Source of the DNA: Streptomyces sp. NBC_00663
GTDB taxonomy: Bacteria; Actinomycetota; Actinomycetes; Streptomycetales; Streptomycetaceae
Assembly (NCBI RefSeq): GCF_036226885.1
Contig: NZ_CP109027.1
Span: 8,370,001-8,434,000 of the forward strand
Direction: 5' to 3'
Length of the DNA stretch: 64,000 nucleotides
Shown one piece after another: positions 1-7,638 of this stretch; position 1 is the first letter of the stretch; every line of letters begins with the position of its first letter. The position numbers and the translations under genes are program-made. The notes under the pieces were generated by a model. The model ran no database searches, was not told the origin of the DNA, and saw nothing but the letters and a program-made list of their open reading frames with translations.

Positions 1-298
1 GCAGCGTGAACCAGCGGTTCTCGTCGGTGATGTCGCGCTGCACCGGCTCGGCGAGCCGGCGGCGCAGATCGCGACGGCCGTCCTCGGTGAGCGTCAGCAC
101 ATGGCGGGGTGCGGCGACGGAACCGGGCTCCGTCGCGCGCTCCAGCAGCCCGGCCTTCTCCAGGCGCTTGATCGCCGGGTAGAGCGTGCTCTCCGCCACC
201 GGCTTCACGTGCCCGGTGAGCGCTGTGATGCGTTTGCGCAGCTCGTAGCCGTGCAGAGGGGCGTCGTACAGGAATCCGAGGATGGCGAGCTCCAGCAT
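1..298 (-). CDS. PadR-family transcriptional regulator (partial, C-terminus beyond the left edge)
   Basis: About 99 N-terminal residues are visible. The protein begins MLELAILGFLYDAPLHGYEL and continues through ALTGHVKPVAESTLYPAIKRLEKAGLL, the winged-helix signature of PadR repressors (Y/F-LHGYEL helix and STLYPALxRLExxGLL recognition helix). PadR proteins usually repress a divergent gene in response to a small molecule, and here the divergent gene is an alpha/beta hydrolase. A -10-like CAGAAT lies exactly 6 nt before the ATG on the minus strand, so the transcript may be leaderless. The gene runs off the window, so the C-terminal dimerisation domain cannot be judged. The family call is firm; the ligand is unknown. 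Confidence 0.9.
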   Translation of the reverse strand, partial: MLELAILGFLYDAPLHGYELRKRITALTGHVKPVAESTLYPAIKRLEKAGLLERATEPGSVAAPRHVLTLTEDGRRDLRRRLAEPVQRDITDENRWFTL

Positions 299-320
299 GC
301 CCGCATTCTGCCGTACCCAC

Positions 321-409
321 GGTGTACATCGCTCGGTGTATACATCGCCCTCGCTATACCCCGCCTTCTCGATATTTTGTTTTCGCTATACCTCGTAACC
401 GATGTATCC
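321..409. promoter_or_regulatory. Candidate PadR operator region with two sets of direct repeats
   Basis: This AT-rich divergent region holds GGTGTACATCG (321-331) and GGTGTATACATCG (335-347), a perfect 10-bp direct repeat TCGCTATACC at 351-360 and 383-392 (32 bp apart, about three helical turns), and a further GATGTATCC (401-409). PadR operators are typically ATGTATAC-like. The position between padR and the hydrolase gene fits a shared operator. No binding is shown. Confidence 0.6.
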
Positions 410-438
410 TCATCGTGACGTCACTGAGGGAGGACGCG

Positions 439-1194
439 ATGGAGCAGGCCGAGTTCGACACCAAGGGAAGCTGTATCCGCTGGACGGAGGTGCCCGGCGA
501 GGAACCCGCGCGCGTGTACGTGCACGGGCTGGGCTCGATCTCCTCCGTGTACCACGCCCATGTCGCCGCCCGGCCCGAACTCGCGGGCAGGCGCAGCCTG
601 TTCGTGGACCTGCCCGGGCACGGCATCAGCGACCGGCCCGAGCACTTCGGCTACACGCTGGAGGAGCACGCCGACGCCCTGGCGGCGGCGCTGGACGCGG
701 CGGAGCTCACCGGCGCCGAGGTGATCGGGCACAGCATGGGCGGCGCCGTCGCGATCGTGCTCGCCCACCGGCGACCCGAGCTGGTCTCCCGCCTGGTGCT
801 CACGGAGGCCAACCTGGACGCCTTCCCGCCGCCCGCCGCGGGAAGCAGTGGCATCGCCTCCTACGAGGAGGATGCCTTCGTCGACGGCGGCCACGCGCGC
901 GTGCTCGAAAGCGTCGGACCAATGTGGGCCGCGACCATGCGGCTGGCCGACCCGCGCGCCCTGCACCGCTCGGCGGCCGGGCTGCGGCGTGGATCGGACC
1001 CCGTGATGCGCACGATCGTGGAGGGGCTCTCCGTCGACCGCGTTTATATGCAAGGCGAGTTGAGCGGCGAACTCGAAGGCCGTGAGGCGCTGGAGGTCGC
1101 CGGGGTGCGGGTGGTGACCGTGCCCGGCGCCGGGCACAACGTCATGTTCGACAACCCCGACGCGTTCGTGGCGGCGGTCGCCGGGCGGCTGTGA
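439..1194 (+). CDS. Alpha/beta hydrolase
   Basis: A 251-residue cytoplasmic alpha/beta-hydrolase. It has the oxyanion stretch VYVHGLGS near residue 27, LPGHG near 59, the nucleophile elbow GHSMGG with Ser99, and a C-terminal GAGHNVMF that supplies catalytic His233. The ATG at 439 is chosen because GGGAGG stands just upstream; an in-frame start at 322 would run through the divergent promoter. The substrate cannot be told (ester, lactone or epoxide chemistry are all possible). The gene is divergent from a PadR regulator and is probably controlled by it through the repeat-rich region between them. Confidence 0.9.
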   Translation: MEQAEFDTKGSCIRWTEVPGEEPARVYVHGLGSISSVYHAHVAARPELAGRRSLFVDLPGHGISDRPEHFGYTLEEHADALAAALDAAELTGAEVIGHSMGGAVAIVLAHRRPELVSRLVLTEANLDAFPPPAAGSSGIASYEEDAFVDGGHARVLESVGPMWAATMRLADPRALHRSAAGLRRGSDPVMRTIVEGLSVDRVYMQGELSGELEGREALEVAGVRVVTVPGAGHNVMFDNPDAFVAAVAGRL

Positions 1195-1200
1195 GGGAGG

Positions 1201-1809
1201 TCAGCCCTCGCGCACGGCCAGCGCCAGGAACCGGGCGTCCTCGTCGGTGTACGACGTCAGGCGCCACCCCGAACCGGCCAGCAGGGGCCGGAGGTTGGGC
1301 TCCGCGCGCAGGTCGCCCGGAGTGATCTGCCGGCCCTGCCTGGCCGCGAGCGCCGCCCTGCCGATCGGGTGGAACAGCGCCAGGATGCCGCCCGGACGCA
1401 CCACGCGCGCCAACTCCCGCAGATTCACCGCCGGATCAGGCAGGTGGGAGATCAACCCCGCCCCGAACACCGCGTCCAGGGACTCGGAGCGCACCGGCAG
1501 CGCGGCCACGTCGGCGAGCAGCAGCTGCGCGTCCCGGTCCCGTCCCGCCCGTACGGCGGCCTGGAGCATGGCCGGGGTGAGATCGGCGCCGAGGACCGCT
1601 CCCGAGGGCCCCACGGCCGCACGCAGGGGCGTCAGGGCACGTCCGGTGCCGCAGCCGGCGTCGAGCACGCGGTCGCCCTCGCGCAGCCCGAGCTCGGCGA
1701 CCGCGGTCGCGTAGGCGGGGCCGTCGTCGGGGAACCGGGTGTCCCAGTCGGCGGCCCGCGCGCCGAAGAACTCCTGGACGTGTGTGTGGTCGTCGCTCAT
1801 GTTCCGCAT
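1201..1809 (-). CDS. Class I SAM-dependent methyltransferase
   Basis: A 202-residue protein with the SAM-binding motif I VLDAGCGTG near residue 47, the acidic motif II ending GADLTP, and a later block ISHLPDPAVNLRELARVVRPGGIL typical of the Methyltransf_11 family. No membrane segment or extra domain is seen. The ATG at 1809 has GAGAG upstream; a second ATG at 1800 is possible. It is convergent with the hydrolase (6-bp gap) and divergent from the MHYT gene. The methyl acceptor is unknown. Confidence 0.88.
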   Translation of the reverse strand: MRNMSDDHTHVQEFFGARAADWDTRFPDDGPAYATAVAELGLREGDRVLDAGCGTGRALTPLRAAVGPSGAVLGADLTPAMLQAAVRAGRDRDAQLLLADVAALPVRSESLDAVFGAGLISHLPDPAVNLRELARVVRPGGILALFHPIGRAALAARQGRQITPGDLRAEPNLRPLLAGSGWRLTSYTDEDARFLALAVREG

Positions 1810-1952
1810 GATCTCTCACCGACAAGGGTGACGCTTCTGCGCGCATGTTCGAGCGGGACGCGATCGTTCAGGTACAGCGCTGCGTCATATTCCAACACCT
1901 TTCGAAATGCGCCCCCTTTGTGCTCCCGTGCCCCGACTAGCGTCCCGTGGCC

Positions 1953-2726
1953 ATGGGACACCTGGACCACGCAGCCCTCGGCTGGCTGACCCCCGTGCTG
2001 TCGTACGTGATGGCCTGTATCGGCGCCGCACTCGGCCTGCGCTGCACCATGCGCGCGCTCGGCGCCACCGGACGCTCGCGCCGCAACTGGCTCATCACCG
2101 CCGCCTCGGCGCTCGGCACCGGCATCTGGACCATGCACTTCGTGGCCATGCTCGGCTTCAGCGTCAGCGGCACCGACATCCGCTACGACGTGCCGCTCAC
2201 CATCGTGAGCCTGCTCGTCGCCATGATCGTCGTCTGTGCCGGTGTCTTCGCCGTCGGCTACAGCCGTGACCGGACCCGCGCGCTCCTCCTCGGCGGACTC
2301 ACCACCGGACTCGGCGTCGCCAGCATGCACTACCTGGGCATGGCCGCCGTACGTCTGCACGGGCAGGTGCGCTACGACCCGATGCTCGTCGGACTCTCCG
2401 TGCTCATCGCCGTCGTGGCCGCGACAGCCGCGCTGTGGGCGGCGCTCAACATCAAGTCGCCCGTCGCCGTCACCATCGCCTCCCTGATCATGGGAGCCGC
2501 GGTGAGCAGCATGCACTACACCGGGATGTTCGCGGTGAGCGTCCGGGTCACGCCGTCCGGCGCCGCGCTGTCCGGGGCGACGGCGATGCAGTTCATCTTC
2601 CCGCTCGCCGTCGGCCTCGGGTCCTATCTGTTCCTGACCTCGGCCTTCGTCGCGCTGTCGCCCTCCACCGGCGAGCGCGAGGCAACCGCCTCGGCTCAGC
2701 AGGCGGTCGAGCGCGTCGCCCACTGA
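1953..2726 (+). CDS. MHYT-domain integral membrane sensor protein
   Basis: A 257-residue protein of about seven membrane segments carrying the repeated MHYT signature: MHFVAMLGF, MHYLGMAAV and MHYTGMFAV at the ends of alternate helices. The family is proposed to bind copper and to sense O2, CO or NO. In other bacteria MHYT is often fused to GGDEF/EAL or kinase domains; here it stands alone with only a short hydrophilic tail. The ATG at 1953 lies about 10 nt after a TAGCGT -10-like hexamer, implying a leader of a few nucleotides. It sits just upstream of the NIT-domain conservon kinase, 43 bp away and on the same strand, so the two might be co-transcribed and both sense gases or nitrogen oxides (inference). 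Confidence 0.88.
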   Translation: MGHLDHAALGWLTPVLSYVMACIGAALGLRCTMRALGATGRSRRNWLITAASALGTGIWTMHFVAMLGFSVSGTDIRYDVPLTIVSLLVAMIVVCAGVFAVGYSRDRTRALLLGGLTTGLGVASMHYLGMAAVRLHGQVRYDPMLVGLSVLIAVVAATAALWAALNIKSPVAVTIASLIMGAAVSSMHYTGMFAVSVRVTPSGAALSGATAMQFIFPLAVGLGSYLFLTSAFVALSPSTGEREATASAQQAVERVAH

Positions 2727-2769
2727 GGGCCCTCCGGGCAAGCCGAACCACTCTCCGAGGCAGGAGGCC

Positions 2770-5343
2770 ATGCGAACTCCCCGTAGGACCCCCACGACCG
2801 GCTCCGAGTCACCATCCGCAGCCCCGGCCCGCGGCCGCCGCGCCCACGCCGGACAACCGGCCGACGAAGGCCAGGACGAGCCGCTGGGTGCCGCCCCCGA
2901 CGACCCGCCCACGCGCGCGGAAGGCTGGCGGATACGCCCGCGCACCGTACGCGCCAAGATCGTCTGCCTGTTGATGGTGCCGGTCGTCTCCCTGCTGGCC
3001 CTGTGGGCGTACGCCACCGTCAGCACCGCCCAGGACGTCTCCCGGCTGAGGCAGTTGCAGCGCGTCGACTCCGAGATCCGCACGCCCGTGGCGGCGGCCG
3101 TCGCCGCCCTCCAGGCCGAGCGCGAGGCGGCGGTCGGCTATGCCACCGACCCGGCCGACAACCGCGCCGGCGACCTCAAGTCCCTCGCGGAACGCACCGA
3201 CCAAGCCGTCGCCGAACTGCGGCTCGGCGAGGGCAACACCGTCGCCGAGAGCGAGGAACTGCCGGCCGGGGTGGCCCAGCGCCTTGAGGCCTTCGTCAGC
3301 GGCGCCGAGGATCTGCGCTCCCTGCGGACCGCGGTCCTCGACCGCCGGAGCGGCTGGGACGAGACCTACGGGCGGTACACGCGCACCATCACGAAGGCCT
3401 TCGCCGTCGGCGGCGCCCTCACCGGCATCCAGGACGCCCAACTCGGCTCCGACGCGCGCGTGCTGCTGGAGTTCTCCCGCGCGGGCGAGGCTTTGGCCCA
3501 GGAGGACGTGGTGCTCTCCAGCGCCCGGCTCGCCGGACGCCTGGACGGACAGCGGCTGCGACTGTTCACCGGGGCCGTCGACACCCGCCGCGCGCTCACC
3601 GAGTCCGCCGTCGCCGATCTGCGCGGCTCCGAACGCGCCGCCTGGCAGGCCCTCGCCGACGGTGGCGACTACGGCGCCGTCGCCGCCGTCGAGGACAGGG
3701 TCCTCGCGAGCCGGGCGGGCACCTCCGCGATCGCCTCGGCACCCGAGGCCATCTGGACCAAGGCACACACGCGCGTGCAGGGCGGGATGCGGACCATCGA
3801 GGCGGACGCCGGACGCGGGGTCGCGGACCGGGCCGACCCGTTCACCCGTGGTCTGCTCACCCCGGCGGGCGCCGCCGTGCTGTTCGGCCTCGCCGCCGTC
3901 GCCGCCTCCCTGGTCATCTCCGTCCGCATCGGACGAGGGCTCGTCGTCGAGCTGGTGAGCCTGCGCAACAGCGCCCTGGAGATCGCCCGGCGCAAACTCC
4001 CCGAGGCCATGCGGAAACTGCGCGCCGGGGAGGAGATCGACGTCCGGGCGGAGGCTCCGCCGGGGCCGCCCGCCGAGGACGAGACGGGGCAGGTCGCCGA
4101 GGCCCTCGGCACCGTGCACCGCGCCGCTCTGCGGGCCGCCGTGGAGCGTGCCGAACTCGCCAGTGGCATCTCCGGGGTGTTCGTCAACCTCGCCCGGCGC
4201 AGTCAGGTGCTGGTCCACCGTCAACTCAGCCTCCTGGACAGCATGGAACGCCGCTCCGAGGACCCCGGCGAGCTGAGCGACCTCTTCCGCCTCGACCACC
4301 TCACCACCCGTATGCGACGGCACGCGGAGAGCCTGATCATCCTCTCCGGGGCCGCACCCGGCCGCGCCTGGCGCATGCCCGTCTCCCTGACCAACGTGGT
4401 CCGCGCGGCCGTCTCGGAGGTCGAGGACTACGCGCGCGTGGAGGTACGACAGCTCCCCGAGGCATCCGTCGTGGGCGGTGCCGTCGCCGACCTCACCCAC
4501 CTCCTCGCGGAGATCGTCGAGAACGCCGCACAGTTCTCACCCCCGCACACCCGCGTGCGTGTCACCGGCGAACCCGTCGGCAACGGCTACGCGATCGAGG
4601 TCGAGGACCGCGGACTCGGCATGGGCCAGGAGACCCTCGCCGAGGCCAACCGCCGCATCGAACAGTCCGAGGCGCTCGACCTCTTCGACAGCGACCGGCT
4701 CGGCTTGTTCGTGGTCAGCAGGCTCGCGGCCCGCCATGGCATCAAGGTGCACCTGCGTACCTCGCCCTACGGCGGTACCACCGCGGTCGTCCTGCTGCCC
4801 ACCGCCCTGCTGCACAGCGGCGCGGAGGAACGTTCCCCTCGCAGGACCGCCGATCCTGAACGCGAGTACGCGCGTGTGCCCGCCGCCGTCCGCCTCCAGG
4901 AGTCCGTCCACGCGTCGGTCGACCGGCCCGCCCTGGTGGCGCCCGCGCCGACCGTGGCGGAGAACACCGCGACGGCCAGGGCGGAGAGCACCGCGACGGC
5001 GAGGGCGGAGGCGGCGAGCGACACCCCGCCCCCCGGAGTCGCCACCTTGCGTCTGCACCGCCCCCCGGAGGACACCCCCGCACCGGAGGCGGACACCTCG
5101 GACGACCTCCCGCGCCGGGTCCGGCAGGCAAACCTGGCTCCTCAGCTGCGTGCGCCGCGCACCGAGGAATCCGAGCCTCAGCCCGGCCCCCGGGGCGAGG
5201 ACCGGCGCACCCCCGAGCTCGTACGGGACCGTATGGCGGCCTACCGCGACGGCTGGGCACGCGGCGGCGGCCGACGGCCCGGCCGCGGCGCCGCCCCGGA
5301 GCCCCGCGCGGCAAGAGACAGCAGCGAAGGAGACCCCGCATGA
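2770..5343 (+). CDS. cvnA: CvnA: conservon sensor histidine kinase-like protein with NIT sensor domain
   Basis: An 857-residue membrane protein. A disordered start is followed by a membrane helix near 60-82, an extracytoplasmic NIT (nitrate/nitrite-sensing) domain from about 85 to 350 (QRVDSEIRTPVAAAVAALQAER is near its start), a second membrane helix near 365-385, a HAMP-like linker, and a dimerisation/ATPase region with N-box ENAAQFSPP and GLGM then LGLFVVSRLAARHG. A Pro/Ala/Glu-rich tail of about 190 residues follows. GGAGG precedes the ATG. It is the first gene of a conservon; in Streptomyces these encode a membrane-associated GTPase switch resembling a G-protein-coupled system. The stop overlaps the cvnB start (ATGA), so the two are translationally coupled. 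No canonical SHELRTP H-box is seen, as is usual for this family. Confidence 0.93.
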   Translation: MRTPRRTPTTGSESPSAAPARGRRAHAGQPADEGQDEPLGAAPDDPPTRAEGWRIRPRTVRAKIVCLLMVPVVSLLALWAYATVSTAQDVSRLRQLQRVDSEIRTPVAAAVAALQAEREAAVGYATDPADNRAGDLKSLAERTDQAVAELRLGEGNTVAESEELPAGVAQRLEAFVSGAEDLRSLRTAVLDRRSGWDETYGRYTRTITKAFAVGGALTGIQDAQLGSDARVLLEFSRAGEALAQEDVVLSSARLAGRLDGQRLRLFTGAVDTRRALTESAVADLRGSERAAWQALADGGDYGAVAAVEDRVLASRAGTSAIASAPEAIWTKAHTRVQGGMRTIEADAGRGVADRADPFTRGLLTPAGAAVLFGLAAVAASLVISVRIGRGLVVELVSLRNSALEIARRKLPEAMRKLRAGEEIDVRAEAPPGPPAEDETGQVAEALGTVHRAALRAAVERAELASGISGVFVNLARRSQVLVHRQLSLLDSMERRSEDPGELSDLFRLDHLTTRMRRHAESLIILSGAAPGRAWRMPVSLTNVVRAAVSEVEDYARVEVRQLPEASVVGGAVADLTHLLAEIVENAAQFSPPHTRVRVTGEPVGNGYAIEVEDRGLGMGQETLAEANRRIEQSEALDLFDSDRLGLFVVSRLAARHGIKVHLRTSPYGGTTAVVLLPTALLHSGAEERSPRRTADPEREYARVPAAVRLQESVHASVDRPALVAPAPTVAENTATARAESTATARAEAASDTPPPGVATLRLHRPPEDTPAPEADTSDDLPRRVRQANLAPQLRAPRTEESEPQPGPRGEDRRTPELVRDRMAAYRDGWARGGGRRPGRGAAPEPRAARDSSEGDPA

Positions 5344-5774
5344 TCCAGGACCCGGGCATGAGGGCCGCACAGCGGTCCGGCGAACTCGACTGGCTGCTGG
5401 ACGACCTGGTGCTGCGCGTCAGCGAGGTACGGCACGCCGTGGTGCTGTCCAACGACGGTCTCGCCGTCGGCTCGTCGACCGACCTGCGCCGCGAGGACGC
5501 GGAACACCTCGCCGCGGTCGCCTCCGGCTTCCACAGCCTGGCCAAGGGCGCCGGGCGCCACTTCGGCGCGGGCGGGGTCCGGCAGACGATGGTCGAGATG
5601 GACGACGGCTTCCTGTTCGTGGCCGCCGCGGGCGACGGCTCCTGCCTCGCCCTCCTCACCGGCGTCACCGCCGACATCGGGCTCGTCGCCTACGAGATGG
5701 CCCGACTGGTCAAACGCGTGGGTGAGCACCTGTACACCGCGCCGCGGATGGCCGCGCGGCCACCGGCCGGATGA
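5340..5774 (+). CDS. cvnB: CvnB: roadblock/LC7-domain regulator
   Basis: A 144-residue roadblock/LC7 protein. It contains LDWLLDDLVLRVSEVRHAVVLSNDGLAVG, then LRREDAEHLAAVASGFHSLAKGAGRHFGAGGVRQTMVEMDDGFLF, hallmarks of actinobacterial CvnB proteins. Roadblock proteins regulate small Ras-like GTPases such as MglA, here CvnD. It starts inside the cvnA stop codon and its own stop overlaps an in-frame ATG for the next gene. A second roadblock paralogue lies downstream at 7099. Confidence 0.93.
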   Translation: MIQDPGMRAAQRSGELDWLLDDLVLRVSEVRHAVVLSNDGLAVGSSTDLRREDAEHLAAVASGFHSLAKGAGRHFGAGGVRQTMVEMDDGFLFVAAAGDGSCLALLTGVTADIGLVAYEMARLVKRVGEHLYTAPRMAARPPAG

Positions 5775-5794
5775 GACGAGAAGGCGGTCCGCTC

Positions 5795-6208
5795 ATGACG
5801 GAGGACATGACGGGCGCCCCGCGCGAGCAGGGCAGCCAGTGGTACGACGGCGAGGCCGGGCCCCTCGTCCGCCCGTACGCCATGACGGGCGGACGGACCA
5901 AGCCCGGCCCCACCGGGGTGCGTTTCGACCTCATCGCCCTCGTCACCCTGGACACGGCGGCACCCACGCCCGGCGAGGACACCTCACTGGGGCCGGAGCA
6001 TCGGGCACTGATCGAACTGTGCCGCGTCGAGACCCAGTCGGTCGCCGAACTCGCCGCGGGCGCGGATCTGCCCCTGGGCGTGGTGCGCGTGCTGCTCGGC
6101 GACCTCCTGGAACTCGGCTGTGTCATCGTCAGCCGTCCCGTGCCGCCCGCACAGCTTCCTGACGAACGGATTCTGCGCGAGGTCATCGAGGGACTGCGAG
6201 CTCTGTAG
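5795..6208 (+). CDS. cvnC: CvnC: DUF742 winged-helix-like conservon protein
   Basis: A DUF742 protein of 137 residues from the ATG at 5795, which has GAAGGCGG upstream; an in-frame ATG at 5771 overlapping the cvnB stop would give 145. DUF742 features visible are WYDGEAGPLVRPYAMTGGRT, DLIALV, LIELCRVETQSVAELAAGADLPLGVVRVLLGDLLE and the C-terminal VPPAQLPDERILREVIEGLRAL. The central part resembles a winged helix. In most conservons cvnC overlaps cvnD; here it ends 147 bp before cvnD, and a second copy of its last residues is still readable right at the cvnD start. Confidence 0.92.
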   Translation: MTEDMTGAPREQGSQWYDGEAGPLVRPYAMTGGRTKPGPTGVRFDLIALVTLDTAAPTPGEDTSLGPEHRALIELCRVETQSVAELAAGADLPLGVVRVLLGDLLELGCVIVSRPVPPAQLPDERILREVIEGLRAL

Positions 6209-6355
6209 ATGAAACTTCGAAAGCTCATGTGCACGACTCGGTCACATCGGTCAAATAGCGGTCCAACCCCCCGTAGGGGTACCGCAGTTGTCATCATGCT
6301 GACTTCACGCACCTGCACCGCCGACCGTTGCCGGCACTCCCGAGAGAAGTGATCG
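6209..6355 (+). promoter_or_regulatory. Conservon gap: remnant cvnC tail, CGGTCA repeats and a 47-codon open frame
   Basis: Three things overlap here. (1) In the frame through 6328 the DNA from 6343 encodes REVIDGLRAL running into the cvnD start, matching the real CvnC terminus REVIEGLRAL; one base change (CGA to TGA) would restore the usual cvnC stop overlapping cvnD. (2) Direct repeats CGGTCA (6239-6244 and 6248-6253) and CGGTCC (6259-6264), then an ACCCC/GGGGT inverted repeat (6266-6280), look regulatory. (3) An ATG directly after the cvnC stop opens a 47-residue Arg-rich frame ending at 6352, 3 nt before cvnD; its codon use is unlike its neighbours, so I do not call it a gene. Confidence 0.6.
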
Positions 6356-6961
6356 ATGGTCTCCGAGCACTCCGATGCCCAGGGCGGCGAGCCGACCGCG
6401 CTGGCGTTGAAGATACTGGTCGCCGGTGGGTTCGGCGTGGGCAAGACCACCCTGGTGGGCGCGGTCAGCGAGATCAGGCCGCTGCGGACCGAGGAACTGC
6501 TCAGCGAGGCAGGCCAGTTGGTGGACGACACCGACGGCGTGGACCAGAAGGTCACGACGACGGTCGCCATGGACTTCGGCCGCATCACCATCCGCTCCGG
6601 TCTCTCCCTCTATCTCTTCGGCACCCCCGGGCAGGACCGTTTCTGGTTCCTGTGGGACGAGCTGTCGCAGGGGGCCCTCGGCGCCGTCGTCCTCGCGGAC
6701 ACCCGACGTCTTGAGGACTGCTTCCCCGCGGTCGACTACTTCGAGCACCGGCACATCCCGTTCGTGGTGGCCGTCAACTGCTTCTCGGGCGCCCGCACCT
6801 ACGGCGCCCAGGACGTCTCGCGCGCCCTCGATCTGGACGGCGGGACTCCGGTGGTGCTGTGCGACGCCCGGGACCGGGACTCGGGGAAGGAGGTGCTGAT
6901 CCGGCTCGTCGAGTACGCCGGGCGGATGCACACCGCCCGGCTCCTCGACTCGGTGGGCTGA
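6356..6961 (+). CDS. cvnD: CvnD: small Ras-like GTPase of the conservon
   Basis: A 201-residue P-loop GTPase. The P-loop is GGFGVGKTT (Lys30), FGTPGQDRFW is the switch II DxxGQ equivalent, and VAVNCFSG stands where other GTPases have NKxD, all typical of the CvnD/MglA-like group. GAGAGAAG lies 6 nt upstream of the ATG. CvnD is the membrane-recruited nucleotide switch, regulated by the roadblock protein CvnB. It is separated from cvnC by an unusual gap and followed 137 bp later by another roadblock gene. Confidence 0.93.
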   Translation: MVSEHSDAQGGEPTALALKILVAGGFGVGKTTLVGAVSEIRPLRTEELLSEAGQLVDDTDGVDQKVTTTVAMDFGRITIRSGLSLYLFGTPGQDRFWFLWDELSQGALGAVVLADTRRLEDCFPAVDYFEHRHIPFVVAVNCFSGARTYGAQDVSRALDLDGGTPVVLCDARDRDSGKEVLIRLVEYAGRMHTARLLDSVG

Positions 6962-6964
6962 ACG

Positions 6965-6978
6965 CGGTCAAGTGACCG
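6965..6978. promoter_or_regulatory. CGGTCA-AG-TGACCG palindrome after cvnD
   Basis: A perfect inverted repeat with 6-bp arms sits 4 nt after the cvnD stop and ahead of the second roadblock gene. Its half-site CGGTCA is the same hexamer that is directly repeated at 6239-6264 in front of cvnD. This suggests one regulator acts at both gaps (inference). Confidence 0.45.
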
Positions 6979-7098
6979 AAGGCCGCCGTTCCTTACCTGT
7001 GCCTTGCCCTGTCCTCCTTGCCCCCGGCACCGGTCGTCCGCAAGGGTGGCGAGAAGCTCCTCCGGCCAGGGGGAGACGGCACACGGGGAGACGGAAAC

Positions 7099-7512
7099 AT
7101 GGCGCAGAACCAGGGACTCGGCTGGCTGCTGGACGATCTGACCGAGCGCGTCGACCATGTCCGGCACGCGTTGGTGCTGTCCAACGACGGCCTGGTCGCG
7201 GGGGCCAGCACGGGTCTGCGGCGCGAGGACGCCGAGCACCTCGCCGCCGTCGCGTCCGGACTGCACAGCCTGGCCAAGGGTTCCGGCCGGCACTTCGGCG
7301 CGGGCAGAGTCCGTCAGACGATGGTCGAGTTCGACGACGCGGTGCTGTTCGTCACCGCCGCGGGCACCGGCAGCTGCCTGTGCGTGCTCAGCGGCGCGCA
7401 GGCCGACATCGGTCAGATCGCCTACGAGATGACCCTCCTCGTCAACCGGGTCGGCGAGCACCTCGGCGTGGATGTCCGCCAGCCCGAGCGGAGCCCGGCC
7501 GCAGACCTCTGA
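7099..7512 (+). CDS. Second roadblock/LC7-domain protein (CvnB paralogue)
   Basis: A 137-residue paralogue of CvnB. GLGWLLDDLTERVDHVRHALVLSNDGL, GLRREDAEHLAAVASGLHSLAKGSGRHFGAG and VRQTMVEFDDAVLF align block for block with the cvnB product at 5340-5774. The ATG at 7099 follows GGGGAGACGGAAAC. A conservon normally has one roadblock gene, between cvnA and cvnC; this extra copy after cvnD either comes from tandem duplication or is the remainder of a second conservon. It may compete with CvnB for CvnD (inference). Confidence 0.9.
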   Translation: MAQNQGLGWLLDDLTERVDHVRHALVLSNDGLVAGASTGLRREDAEHLAAVASGLHSLAKGSGRHFGAGRVRQTMVEFDDAVLFVTAAGTGSCLCVLSGAQADIGQIAYEMTLLVNRVGEHLGVDVRQPERSPAADL

Positions 7513-7539
7513 CCTGCTGATTTACCGTTCCCCGTGGAG

Positions 7540-7548
7540 TTATCCACA
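7540..7548 (+). other. Isolated DnaA-box-like 9-mer
   Basis: TTATCCACA matches the classical DnaA box and lies in the 126-bp gap between the second roadblock gene and the DUF6397 gene. No other copy is seen nearby, so it is not an origin. It could be a DnaA-titrating or regulatory site, or chance. Confidence 0.3.
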
Positions 7549-7638
7549 GGCTCGCACCGAGATTCGCCGGACCGGCTACGGTTTTTGTCACGGCGAACGC
7601 ACACAGCGTGAGCACCGACTCCACGGGGGAGTACGACC

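Noticed and set aside
2809..4500. 563-codon minus-strand frame inside cvnA
   Set aside because: Antisense to a clearly recognisable CvnA; low-complexity Gly/Ala/Asp composition.
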